A DNA stretch of 6,469 nucleotides from an uncultured Bacteroidales bacterium (GTDB taxonomy: Bacteria > Bacteroidota > Bacteroidia > Bacteroidales > UBA932): positions 1 through 6,469 of the forward strand of contig CAKUSF010000119.1 of the NCBI GenBank assembly GCA_934678915.1, in the 5' to 3' direction. Both the position numbers and the translations under genes were made by a program. The notes under the pieces were generated by a model. The model made no database searches. It was not told the origin of the DNA and saw only the letters and a list, made by a program, of their open reading frames with translations. Shown one piece after another: positions 1 to 5,563 of this stretch (positions are counted from its first letter, which is position 1; every line of letters begins with the position of its first letter).

Positions 1-174
1 AGCCGCGGACGGCTGTCCCGTGTGATAAACATCCCCGCTGACCACCAACGCGTCAGGTTTCTCTTCCCCGACAATCTTCTCGATCTGACTTAGCATCGAT
101 CTCTGCTCCCCGCTCCTGTCGTACCCGTAAAGAACGTGTCCAAGATGCCAGTCACTTGTGTGTATAATCTTCAT
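1..174 (-). CDS. sbcD: Exonuclease SbcCD subunit D, N-terminal part (truncated by the window edge)
   Basis: The 58 codons seen begin MKIIHTSDWHLG, the hallmark start of SbcD/Mre11-type metallophosphoesterases. D8 and H10 form the first metal-binding DxH motif, and G47-D48 begin the second (GDVYH, residues 47-51). The following TGQPSAA also fits SbcD. In this family the protein binds two Mn ions and, with the SbcC ATPase, cuts DNA ends and hairpins in the cytoplasm. The ATG at 172-174 is the natural start because the first motif begins within ten residues of it. No Shine-Dalgarno is visible; the upstream bases are AT-rich, as is usual in Bacteroidota. The 111 bp separating it from the upstream gene shows no convincing -7 box, so it may depend on read-through or on a weak promoter. 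The remaining catalytic motifs, and any sbcC, would lie beyond the left edge. Family assignment is firm; completeness is unknown. Confidence 0.9.
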   Translation of the reverse strand, partial: MKIIHTSDWHLGHVLYGYDRSGEQRSMLSQIEKIVGEEKPDALVVSGDVYHTGQPSAA

Positions 175-285
175 AAGCAAGTCATTAAATTATTATTAAA
201 CTAAACCGAGCCAAACGCTACAACCTATCTACGCACATTCTCCGGTTTCCGCAACCAGATTTTTCACTAAATCAGGAAAATTCGG

Positions 286-2097
286 TCAGACAGAAAGTTC
301 CAGCCAGCGGGTTTCCTTGGTGTCGAGTTCTGATGAGACTTCTGCGAAACGGGTGGTTACTTTCTGGAGTTCAGCGGGATCGGTCAGGCCTCCGTTCATC
401 TTGGACTCAAGGTCGGATTTCTCAGCGGTCAGGGACTCGATGTCTTTTTCAAGTTGTTCAAGCTCACGCTGTTCCTTGTAGCTCAGCTTGCGTGGGGCAT
501 CGGGACGGGAACTCTTGACAGAAGGTTGTTCCGAACCGGTGGCAGACACACCGGCCTTGGCAGCGCGGTCTTCCTCACGGGCCTTGCTACGCTTCTCTGC
601 CTCATAGTCCTTGATGAACTCACGGTACTGGCTGTAGCTGCCGATGAAGTCCTTGACCTCACCGTTGCCGCAGAACACGAACAGGTGATCCACCAGGCGG
701 TCCAGAAAATGGCGATCGTGGGAAACAAGGATCAAAGTCCCTTTGAACTCCTTCAAGTACTCTTCAAGAATATTGATGGTCACGATGTCCAGATCGTTGG
801 TCGGCTCATCCATGATCAGCAGGTTCGGCTGCTTCATCAGAATGGTCAGCAGGTACAACCTGCGTTTCTCTCCTCCGGAAAGCTTGCTGATGCGGTTGTT
901 CAGCATGTCGTGCGGGAAAAGGAACTGACTCAGGAGATGGGTGTCGTTCACTGTCTCCAGAACGGTCTGATTCTCATCAAACTGCATTCCGCTCTGGCGG
1001 TAATAGCCTATCTTCAGGGACTCTCCCCTTTCGATGACACCGGTCATTGTGCCTGGATCCGAAGAATCCATATTCCCAATCAGAAGATTGATGAAAGTTG
1101 TCTTGCCGACACCGTTTTTACCCACGATGCCGACCTTCTCGTAGCGCTGGAAATTGTAGGTGAAATGGCTCAGGTAGCAGTCATTTCCATAGTAGAAGCT
1201 GACATCCTTGCAGTTGATGATCTTGGTTCCAAGCCTTGAAGCCGGCCCCATCTCTGCGAGGCTCACGCTGCTGGTCTTGTAAACCTGCTCAGCCCTGTCC
1301 TTCAGCTCATAGAAAGCGTTCTTGCGGTACTTCGCCTTGCCGGTCCTTGCACACGGGCTTGCGTGCATCCATTCCAGTTCTCGTCGAAGAAGGTTTTTAA
1401 TCTTATCGGTCTCAGCGTTGTAGTTCTCGATGCGCTCCTGCCGCTTCTCCAGATAGTTCTGATAGTTACCTTTATAAATATACACGGCTCCGTGATCCAT
1501 CTCCATCACCGTGTTCGCCACGGAATCAAGGAAGTAGCGGTCATGGGTCACCATCAGGAGGGTGCAGCGGGCGTGGGACAGATAGTTCTCCAGAAACTCG
1601 ATGCCGTCGATGTCCAGATGGTTCGTCGGCTCGTCCATCACGAAGAAGTCCGCCTCGCTGGCGAGCATCACGATGATGGCGGCACGCTTGACCTCACCAC
1701 CGGAAAGCACCTTCATCTTACGGTCATATTCAGACATTCCGAAGGAGGTCAGCAGACGACGGACCCGCTGCTCATATTCAGCAAGATGTTCCGGATCAAG
1801 ATTCTTCGTCCACTGCTCGCTGTCCCGCATGATCTGGTCCCAAACGGTGGATTCGGGGTCATATTCATACTCCTGCTCAAGGAAGGCGATGCGGATGTCC
1901 TTCAGGAATATGATCTTGCCACCGGAATCGGAGCTGTCCTTGCCAGCGAGGATGCGCAGAAGGCTGGTCTTGCCGGTGCCGTTCGGCGCGATCAGGGCGA
2001 TTTTGTCGCCCTCATTGATGTTGAAGCCTATGTGCTCGAACAGCACTTTCGGCCCGTAAGATTTGGAGATGTTCTCTATCTGAAGGTAACTTGGCAT
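286..2097 (-). CDS. uup: ABC-F family ATPase, Uup type
   Basis: This soluble tandem ABC ATPase of 603 residues has no membrane segments. Numbered from the chosen start, domain 1 has Walker A APNGTGKT (37-44), signature LSGGE (131-135), Walker B with catalytic E156 in DEPTNHLD and switch H185. Domain 2 has Walker A GKNGVGKTT (326-334), signature LSGGE (406-410), catalytic E431 in DEPTNDLD and H460. The inter-domain linker carries RRELEWM...ART (about 238-252), typical of Uup. A charged tail (about 500-603), with KLSYKEQRELE and a predicted coiled coil ending ETRWLEL, matches the Uup C-terminal domain, which in Escherichia coli binds DNA. ABC-F proteins act on ribosomes; Uup is also linked to branched-DNA metabolism and transposon excision. 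The ATG at 2095-2097 was chosen because the ABC fold begins just after it; the longer frame would start at a TTG inside an inverted repeat. It lies 59 bp after uxaC. An antibiotic-resistance ABC-F is less likely given the Uup tail. Confidence 0.9.
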   Translation of the reverse strand: MPSYLQIENISKSYGPKVLFEHIGFNINEGDKIALIAPNGTGKTSLLRILAGKDSSDSGGKIIFLKDIRIAFLEQEYEYDPESTVWDQIMRDSEQWTKNLDPEHLAEYEQRVRRLLTSFGMSEYDRKMKVLSGGEVKRAAIIVMLASEADFFVMDEPTNHLDIDGIEFLENYLSHARCTLLMVTHDRYFLDSVANTVMEMDHGAVYIYKGNYQNYLEKRQERIENYNAETDKIKNLLRRELEWMHASPCARTGKAKYRKNAFYELKDRAEQVYKTSSVSLAEMGPASRLGTKIINCKDVSFYYGNDCYLSHFTYNFQRYEKVGIVGKNGVGKTTFINLLIGNMDSSDPGTMTGVIERGESLKIGYYRQSGMQFDENQTVLETVNDTHLLSQFLFPHDMLNNRISKLSGGEKRRLYLLTILMKQPNLLIMDEPTNDLDIVTINILEEYLKEFKGTLILVSHDRHFLDRLVDHLFVFCGNGEVKDFIGSYSQYREFIKDYEAEKRSKAREEDRAAKAGVSATGSEQPSVKSSRPDAPRKLSYKEQRELEQLEKDIESLTAEKSDLESKMNGGLTDPAELQKVTTRFAEVSSELDTKETRWLELSV

Positions 2098-2111
2098 ATT
2101 CAAATAAATCA

Positions 2112-2127
2112 GGCAAAACAATTTGCC
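2112..2127. repeat. Short inverted repeat between uxaC and uup
   Basis: GGCAAA and TTTGCC form a perfect 6-bp stem around a 4-base loop, 15 bp upstream of the uup start and 29 bp past the uxaC stop. Read on the minus strand it is followed by TGATTTATTTG rather than a true T-run, so it is at best a weak terminator of uxaC transcription. It could equally be a small structure in the uup leader. Function is not established. Confidence 0.3.
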
Positions 2128-2136
2128 GTTTGATTA

Positions 2137-2150
2137 TGTAAACGCTTTAA
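2137..2150. promoter_or_regulatory. Possible LacI-family operator (weak call)
   Basis: TGTAAACGCTTTAA matches the general LacI-family operator pattern TGNAANCGNTTNCA at nine of ten fixed positions; only the C near the right end is lost. It is centred on CG and lies in the 59-bp gap between uxaC and uup. Sugar-acid genes in Bacteroidota are often governed by LacI-type regulators, which makes the neighbourhood suggestive, but the site is downstream of uxaC and no promoter is evident next to it. It may be chance. Confidence 0.25.
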
Positions 2151-2156
2151 AATAAT

Positions 2157-3572
2157 CTAGAATCCGAAATATTCCTTTGCGTTGTTGTAGGAGATGTCAC
2201 GGACCATCCTTGCGACTGTGTCGATTTCGGATGCAGGGATCTTCCCAGCCTCGACATCGGTGCCAATCACATCGCAGAGGATGCGTCGGAAATATTCATG
2301 GCGAGGGTAGCTGATGAAGCTGCGGGAGTCTGTCAGCATGCCGACGAAGCGGCTCAGAAGGCCAAGCGATGAAAGAGTGTCCATCTGCCTGCGCATTCCG
2401 TTCTCCTGATCGAGGAACCACCAGCCGGAACCGAACTGCATCTTGCCGGGAACCGAGCCGTCGTTGAAGTTGTAGGCCATTGTCGTCATCACCTCGTTGT
2501 CCTTAGGATTCAGGCAATAAAGGATGGTCTTCGCAAGGTTGCCGGTCTTGTCAAGGGCATCGAAGAACCTGTTTCCCGCTGCCGCCACCGGCTTGTCGTT
2601 CATCGAGTCGCAACCAGCATCGGGACCGACGCTTTTGAATATTCTTGTGCAGTTGTTGCGAAGCGGCCCGACATGAAACTGCTGCGTCCAGCCGGACTCG
2701 GCATCCATCACTGCCAGATCACGCAGAACCGCGCTCTTGTACTTCACGGCGTCATATTCACAGACAGGCATCCCTGAAATGGCGGTTTTGAATATTCTTT
2801 CAATCTCCTTTTCATCATATTCCTCCGCATAGAAAGTGTCAAGGCCGTGGTCGGAAAGGCGGCAGCCCATCGACCCGAAGAAATCGTGACGCTTGCGGAG
2901 TGCTTCGATCAGGGTTGAATATGAACGTATTTCCACCCCCGCAGCCTCTGAGAGCCTTCTGAGATATTCATTGAAAGACTTCGCGTCCTCGATTCCCATC
3001 ACCTTGTCAGGCCTCCAGGTCGGAAGAACTTTGGTCCCGAAGGGATGCTCCGCGATCTGCTTGTGCCAACAAAGGTCATCCGAAGGATCATCCGTCGTGC
3101 AGACAACCTCAACATTGAACTTCCGGATGAGCGCCTGTCCCCTGAACTCCGGAGTAGCTAGCTTGGCATTGCATTCCTCGAAGATCTCACGCGCTGTCTC
3201 CGGCTTCAGGATCTTGTCTATTCCGAAAACCCTACTAAGCTCCAGATGCGACCAATGATAGAGCGGATTACGCATCAGGTAAGGCATGGTCTCCGCCCAT
3301 TTTTCGAACTTTTCCCAAGAGGACTTGCCTCCGGTGATATATTCCTCAGGCACCCCGTTCGCCCTCATCGCCCGCCACTTGTAGTGGTCTCCGCTATGGC
3401 CGTCCACCAGCCAAAGTTGGGTGATGTCGCGGAATTGGATGTTCTCAGCAATCTCCCGTGGTGAAAGATGGCAATGGTAGTCGATTATCGGTAGGTTCTC
3501 CGCATGGCCATGGAAAAGCTGGCGGGCCGTCTCATTGGACAGCATAAAGTCTTCGTGGATGAATGAGCTCAT
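2157..3572 (-). CDS. uxaC: Glucuronate isomerase
   Basis: UxaC interconverts D-glucuronate and D-fructuronate (and D-galacturonate and D-tagaturonate), the first cytoplasmic step of hexuronate breakdown. The 471-residue product has the family's normal length. It shows IIDYHCHLSP near the N-terminus with metal-ligand histidines H33 and H35, YHWSHLEL (105-112), TTDDP (159-163), WRPD (186-189), QFHVG (299-302), GSGWWFLDQ (381-389) and TDSRSFISYPRHEYFRR (414-430). These are all typical of this amidohydrolase-superfamily enzyme. The start at 3570-3572 is preferred over the TTG at 3621-3623 that would add 17 residues, because the extra stretch overlaps the promoter and MSSFIHEDFML is the usual beginning. 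There is no Shine-Dalgarno and the predicted leader is only about 17 bases. No other hexuronate gene (uxuA, uxuB, kdgK, transporter) lies in the window, so it appears as a lone pathway gene here. It is divergent from grpE. Confidence 0.96.
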   Translation of the reverse strand: MSSFIHEDFMLSNETARQLFHGHAENLPIIDYHCHLSPREIAENIQFRDITQLWLVDGHSGDHYKWRAMRANGVPEEYITGGKSSWEKFEKWAETMPYLMRNPLYHWSHLELSRVFGIDKILKPETAREIFEECNAKLATPEFRGQALIRKFNVEVVCTTDDPSDDLCWHKQIAEHPFGTKVLPTWRPDKVMGIEDAKSFNEYLRRLSEAAGVEIRSYSTLIEALRKRHDFFGSMGCRLSDHGLDTFYAEEYDEKEIERIFKTAISGMPVCEYDAVKYKSAVLRDLAVMDAESGWTQQFHVGPLRNNCTRIFKSVGPDAGCDSMNDKPVAAAGNRFFDALDKTGNLAKTILYCLNPKDNEVMTTMAYNFNDGSVPGKMQFGSGWWFLDQENGMRRQMDTLSSLGLLSRFVGMLTDSRSFISYPRHEYFRRILCDVIGTDVEAGKIPASEIDTVARMVRDISYNNAKEYFGF

Positions 3573-3592
3573 TGTGTGATCTATTAACAAGA

Positions 3593-3623
3593 CAAAGTTA
3601 GCAACAGGAACCGGAAATCGCAA
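3593..3623 (-). promoter_or_regulatory. uxaC promoter, Bacteroidota housekeeping type
   Basis: On the minus strand, a -33 TTG (3621-3623) is followed after 20 bp by TAACTTTG (3593-3600), a perfect match to the -7 consensus TAnnTTTG. Transcription would begin near 3589, giving a leader of about 17 bases before the ATG at 3572. This placement supports the shorter uxaC start, since the longer frame would begin at the -33 box. Confidence 0.75.
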
Positions 3624-3633
3624 GGTTTGAAAT

Positions 3634-3648
3634 CTGACATTATGTCAG
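3634..3648. promoter_or_regulatory. Perfect 15-bp palindrome between divergent promoters, candidate operator
   Basis: CTGACAT, one central T, then ATGTCAG gives seven-base arms with no mismatch. It sits 10 bp beyond the -33 box of the uxaC promoter and 5 bp beyond the proposed -33 box of the grpE promoter. Its centre is about 46 bp upstream of the predicted grpE start and about 52 bp upstream of the uxaC start. That position suits a dimeric regulator acting on one or both genes. It is not the HrcA CIRCE element (TTAGCACTC-N9-GAGTGCTAA), and no T-run follows that would make it a terminator. The binding protein is unknown. Confidence 0.5.
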
Positions 3649-3653
3649 CGATT

Positions 3654-3683
3654 CTGTTATTGGCAGATAATTTGATATCTTTG
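3654..3683 (+). promoter_or_regulatory. grpE-dnaJ operon promoter
   Basis: TATCTTTG (3676-3683) is a perfect TAnnTTTG -7 box. The best-spaced upstream element is an imperfect CTG within TTCTG (3654-3656), 19 bp away; the exact TTG at 3660-3662 is too close. Transcription would start near 3687. The poor -33 element is compatible with a need for an activator, or with stress-responsive control, but this is inference. Confidence 0.7.
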
Positions 3684-3687
3684 CAGT

Positions 3688-3719
3688 CGCTTCGGACGGT
3701 CAGAGACTGCCCGGAAGCG
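3688..3719 (+). other. 5'-leader stem-loop of the grpE-dnaJ mRNA
   Basis: The leader can fold into a near-continuous hairpin. CGCTTC (3688-3693) pairs with GAAGCG (3714-3719), G3713 is bulged, GG (3694-3695) pairs with CC (3711-3712), and A3696 and C3710 form a mismatch. Then CGGTC (3697-3701) pairs with GACTG (3705-3709), including one G-U pair, around an AGA loop. The hairpin would begin almost at the predicted 5' end of the transcript and end 14 bases before the Shine-Dalgarno, leaving that site free. It has no T-run, so it is not an intrinsic terminator. A 5' stabilising hairpin is a reasonable reading. Confidence 0.5.
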
Positions 3720-3733
3720 CATGTGTAAGAAAT

Positions 3734-3739
3734 AAGGAG
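3734..3739 (+). promoter_or_regulatory. grpE ribosome binding site
   Basis: AAGGAG lies 8 bases before the grpE ATG, a consensus Shine-Dalgarno at ideal spacing. Bacteroidota genes usually lack such a site, and uxaC, uup, sbcD and the lipoprotein gene here show none, so it stands out and fixes the grpE start. Confidence 0.8.
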
Positions 3740-3747
3740 AAATAAAT

Positions 3748-4356
3748 ATGAGCAAGAAGAACAAGAATAAAGAGCAGGAGGAGCAGAAAAAAGCCGCCCA
3801 AGCCCCTGGCACGGAAGAGCGTACTGCACAAGAAGAATGCAAGGAAGAGGCTCCGGAAGTGGACGAGGAAGCGAAAAAGATTGAGGAAAAACTCGCCAAA
3901 CTTCTGAAAGAAAACGAGGAGTTGAAAGCAAGCGTTGCCAAGGAGAAGGATGACTACATCCGCCTGATGGCTGATTTCGAGAATTTCCGCAGACACTCGG
4001 CGGAGGCCAAGTTGGAGCTTGTTTCTTCAGCGTCAGCTGACACCATCAAAGGTCTGCTTCCGGTTCTGGATGACTGCGAGAGAGCCATGAAGATGCTTGA
4101 AGAGAGTTCGTCCGACGAGGTTGCAAAAGAAGGGACAGCCCTGATTTACAACAAATTGATGGCATATTTAAAGACCAAAGGGCTTGAGGTCATCAAGGCG
4201 AAGGGCGAAAAGTTTGACACGGACTTCCATGAGGCGGTGGCCCAGTTCCCGGTACAAGAGGAAGACAAGAAAGGTCTGGTTTACGATGTGGTTCAGACGG
4301 GCTATACGCTTTCCGGCAAGGTGATACGCTTCGCCAAGGTAGTTGTGGGAATATAG
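3748..4356 (+). CDS. grpE: Nucleotide exchange factor GrpE
   Basis: GrpE is a dimeric cytoplasmic co-chaperone that releases ADP from DnaK so that substrate can be let go. The 202-residue protein has the standard layout. It starts with a highly charged, low-complexity tail (1-40), followed by a long coiled coil (about 40-90) containing DDYIRLMADFENFRR (68-82). Next comes the four-helix region with LLPVLDDCERAM (103-114), then the C-terminal beta-wing with GEKFDTDFHEAV (153-164) and VVQTGYTLSGKVIRFAKVVVG (181-201), the family signature. The ATG is set by a consensus Shine-Dalgarno 8 bases upstream. It is the first gene of an operon with dnaJ, whose ribosome binding site overlaps the grpE stop. 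A housekeeping promoter, a palindrome and a leader hairpin lie upstream, suggesting regulated expression. The acidic and lysine-rich N-terminus varies freely in this family and is not an oddity. Confidence 0.97.
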   Translation: MSKKNKNKEQEEQKKAAQAPGTEERTAQEECKEEAPEVDEEAKKIEEKLAKLLKENEELKASVAKEKDDYIRLMADFENFRRHSAEAKLELVSSASADTIKGLLPVLDDCERAMKMLEESSSDEVAKEGTALIYNKLMAYLKTKGLEVIKAKGEKFDTDFHEAVAQFPVQEEDKKGLVYDVVQTGYTLSGKVIRFAKVVVGI

Positions 4357-4360
4357 GAGA
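4355..4360 (+). promoter_or_regulatory. dnaJ ribosome binding site overlapping the grpE stop
   Basis: AGGAGA begins inside the grpE TAG (4354-4356) and lies 9 bases before the dnaJ ATG at 4370. The overlap suggests that ribosomes finishing grpE can reinitiate at dnaJ. It also argues for the ATG at 4370 over the in-frame TTG at 4343, which lies within grpE. Confidence 0.75.
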
Positions 4361-4369
4361 TTCGTGAAT

Positions 4370-5563
4370 ATGGCAGAGAAGAGAGATTACTACGAGGTGT
4401 TGGGGGTCGCCAAGACCGCCAGCGCCGACGAAATAAAGAAAGCTTACAGGACAGCTGCGATGAAGTGGCATCCTGACCGTTGGGTTGACGGCACAGAGGC
4501 CGAAAAGAAGACCGCCGAGGAGAAATTCAAGGAGGCTTCGGAAGCATACTCGGTACTAAGCGACCCTGACAAAAAGGCAAAGTACGATCAGTTCGGTTTT
4601 GCTGGAGTGGACGGACAGCCTGGCCCGGACTTTAGCGGTGGTTTCGGGAATCTTAACGACATTCTGAACGATTTGTTCGGAGGTGGGTTCAGTGGATTCT
4701 CAGGTGGTGGATTTTCCGGTTTCAGTGGATTCGGAGGGGGTGCTCAAGGAAGAACCCAACAGAGAGTTATGAAGGGCCGCGACATCCGTACAAGGGTTCG
4801 TCTTACACTTGAAGAGATTGCCTCTGGAGTAGAAAAAGAGATTACCCTTGAACGGAACAGACCTTGTCCTGACTGCGGAGGAAGAGGAACAAAAAACGCT
4901 TCCGATGTCAAGACTTGCCCTTCATGTAACGGCTCCGGCCAAACCCAGCGTGTGGTCAATTCGTTGTTCGGAAGGACAGTGACATATTCAACATGCCCTC
5001 AGTGTGGCGGTGAAGGAAAGATCATCACCAATCCATGCCGTACCTGCGGTGGCACTGGTTTAGTACGCAGGCGTGAGACCGTCAAGGTAAAGATTCCAGC
5101 CGGGGTCGAAGATGGCATGCAGCTGACAATCAGAGGTGAAGGACATGCCGCGCCTCATGGCGGAGTGAATGGTGACCTCCTCGTGATCATCGAAGAGATT
5201 CCTCATTCAACACTCAAACGCGATGGTAAGAATCTGTTCTACTCGACAATCATTTCTGTCACAGATGCGATTTTAGGGACAGAGATCGCTGTGCCATGCC
5301 TTGACGGAACCTATAAAGTTAAAGTTGATGCTGGTACCCAGTCCGGAACAGTAATGAAGCTCAGAGGAAAGGGACTTCCGGCAGTGAACGGCTACGGAAG
5401 CGGAACGGGAGATCTTTATGTGAAGATTTTAGTGTGGATTCCTAAAAAGCTGTCTTCTGACGAGAAGAATGCCATTGAGAACATGAGGTCCAGCAGATCA
5501 TTCACTCCAGACCTTTCTCGCGATGACAAGGCATTGTTCGACAAGATGAAGAACATTTTCTGA
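4370..5563 (+). CDS. dnaJ: Molecular chaperone DnaJ (class A J-protein)
   Basis: DnaJ delivers unfolded clients to DnaK and stimulates its ATPase in the cytoplasm. The 397-residue protein has every class A part. The J-domain (about 5-76) has the essential HPD at 34-36. A Gly/Phe-rich linker (about 79-127) is built of repeated GFSG units. The zinc domain has four CxxCxGxG motifs (C166-G173, C183-G190, C209-G216, C223-G230), all eight cysteines being present. The C-terminal client-binding domains include VKIPAGVEDGMQLTIRGEG and LRGKGLP. The segment between HPDR and EEKFKEA (about 38-50) is roughly five residues longer than in typical bacterial DnaJ. The start at 4370 gives the classic MAEKRDYYEVLGV opening. 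It follows grpE by 13 bases and its stop overlaps the next start, so co-expression is very likely. dnaK is not in the window, which is common in Bacteroidota. Confidence 0.97.
   Translation: MAEKRDYYEVLGVAKTASADEIKKAYRTAAMKWHPDRWVDGTEAEKKTAEEKFKEASEAYSVLSDPDKKAKYDQFGFAGVDGQPGPDFSGGFGNLNDILNDLFGGGFSGFSGGGFSGFSGFGGGAQGRTQQRVMKGRDIRTRVRLTLEEIASGVEKEITLERNRPCPDCGGRGTKNASDVKTCPSCNGSGQTQRVVNSLFGRTVTYSTCPQCGGEGKIITNPCRTCGGTGLVRRRETVKVKIPAGVEDGMQLTIRGEGHAAPHGGVNGDLLVIIEEIPHSTLKRDGKNLFYSTIISVTDAILGTEIAVPCLDGTYKVKVDAGTQSGTVMKLRGKGLPAVNGYGSGTGDLYVKILVWIPKKLSSDEKNAIENMRSSRSFTPDLSRDDKALFDKMKNIF
4688..4732 (+). repeat. In-frame direct repeat in the dnaJ Gly/Phe linker
   Basis: The 12-mer TTCAGTGGATTC occurs at 4688-4699 and again at 4721-4732, exactly 33 bp (11 codons) apart. 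Each copy encodes Phe-Ser-Gly-Phe. Slippage or recombination between the copies would add or remove 11 residues without breaking the frame, which may explain length variation in this linker. It is a local feature of a flexible region and not a mobile element. Confidence 0.6.

Noticed and set aside
212..220. CAAACGCTA considered as a minus-strand -7 box for sbcD
   Set aside because: It has three rather than two bases between TA and TTTG and no -33 TTG at 19-21 bp, so it does not fit the pattern.
244..265. GGTT-TCCGC-AACC followed by ATTTTT, considered as a plus-strand terminator
   Set aside because: The 4-bp stem is too weak and no plus-strand gene ends upstream of it.
454..1239. Long open frame on the plus strand opposite uup (261 codons)
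   Set aside because: It lies fully antisense to a clearly conserved ABC-F gene, has no recognisable domain, and no promoter or ribosome binding site precedes it.
1363..2133. Second long plus-strand open frame opposite uup (256 codons)
   Set aside because: It is the mirror of the N-terminal ABC domain; its histidine- and valine-rich product resembles the usual by-product of reading a real gene backwards.
3721..3735. Tiny upstream open frame (ATG TGT AAG AAA TAA) ending in the grpE Shine-Dalgarno
   Set aside because: Four codons with no ribosome binding site of its own; it falls between the hairpin and the Shine-Dalgarno and is most likely chance.
3584..3996. Minus-strand open frames opposite the grpE 5' end with Leu/Phe/Ser-rich products resembling membrane proteins
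   Set aside because: The hydrophobic look is the complement of the Lys/Glu-rich GrpE tail. They cover the promoters and leader and have no homology that I can recognise.
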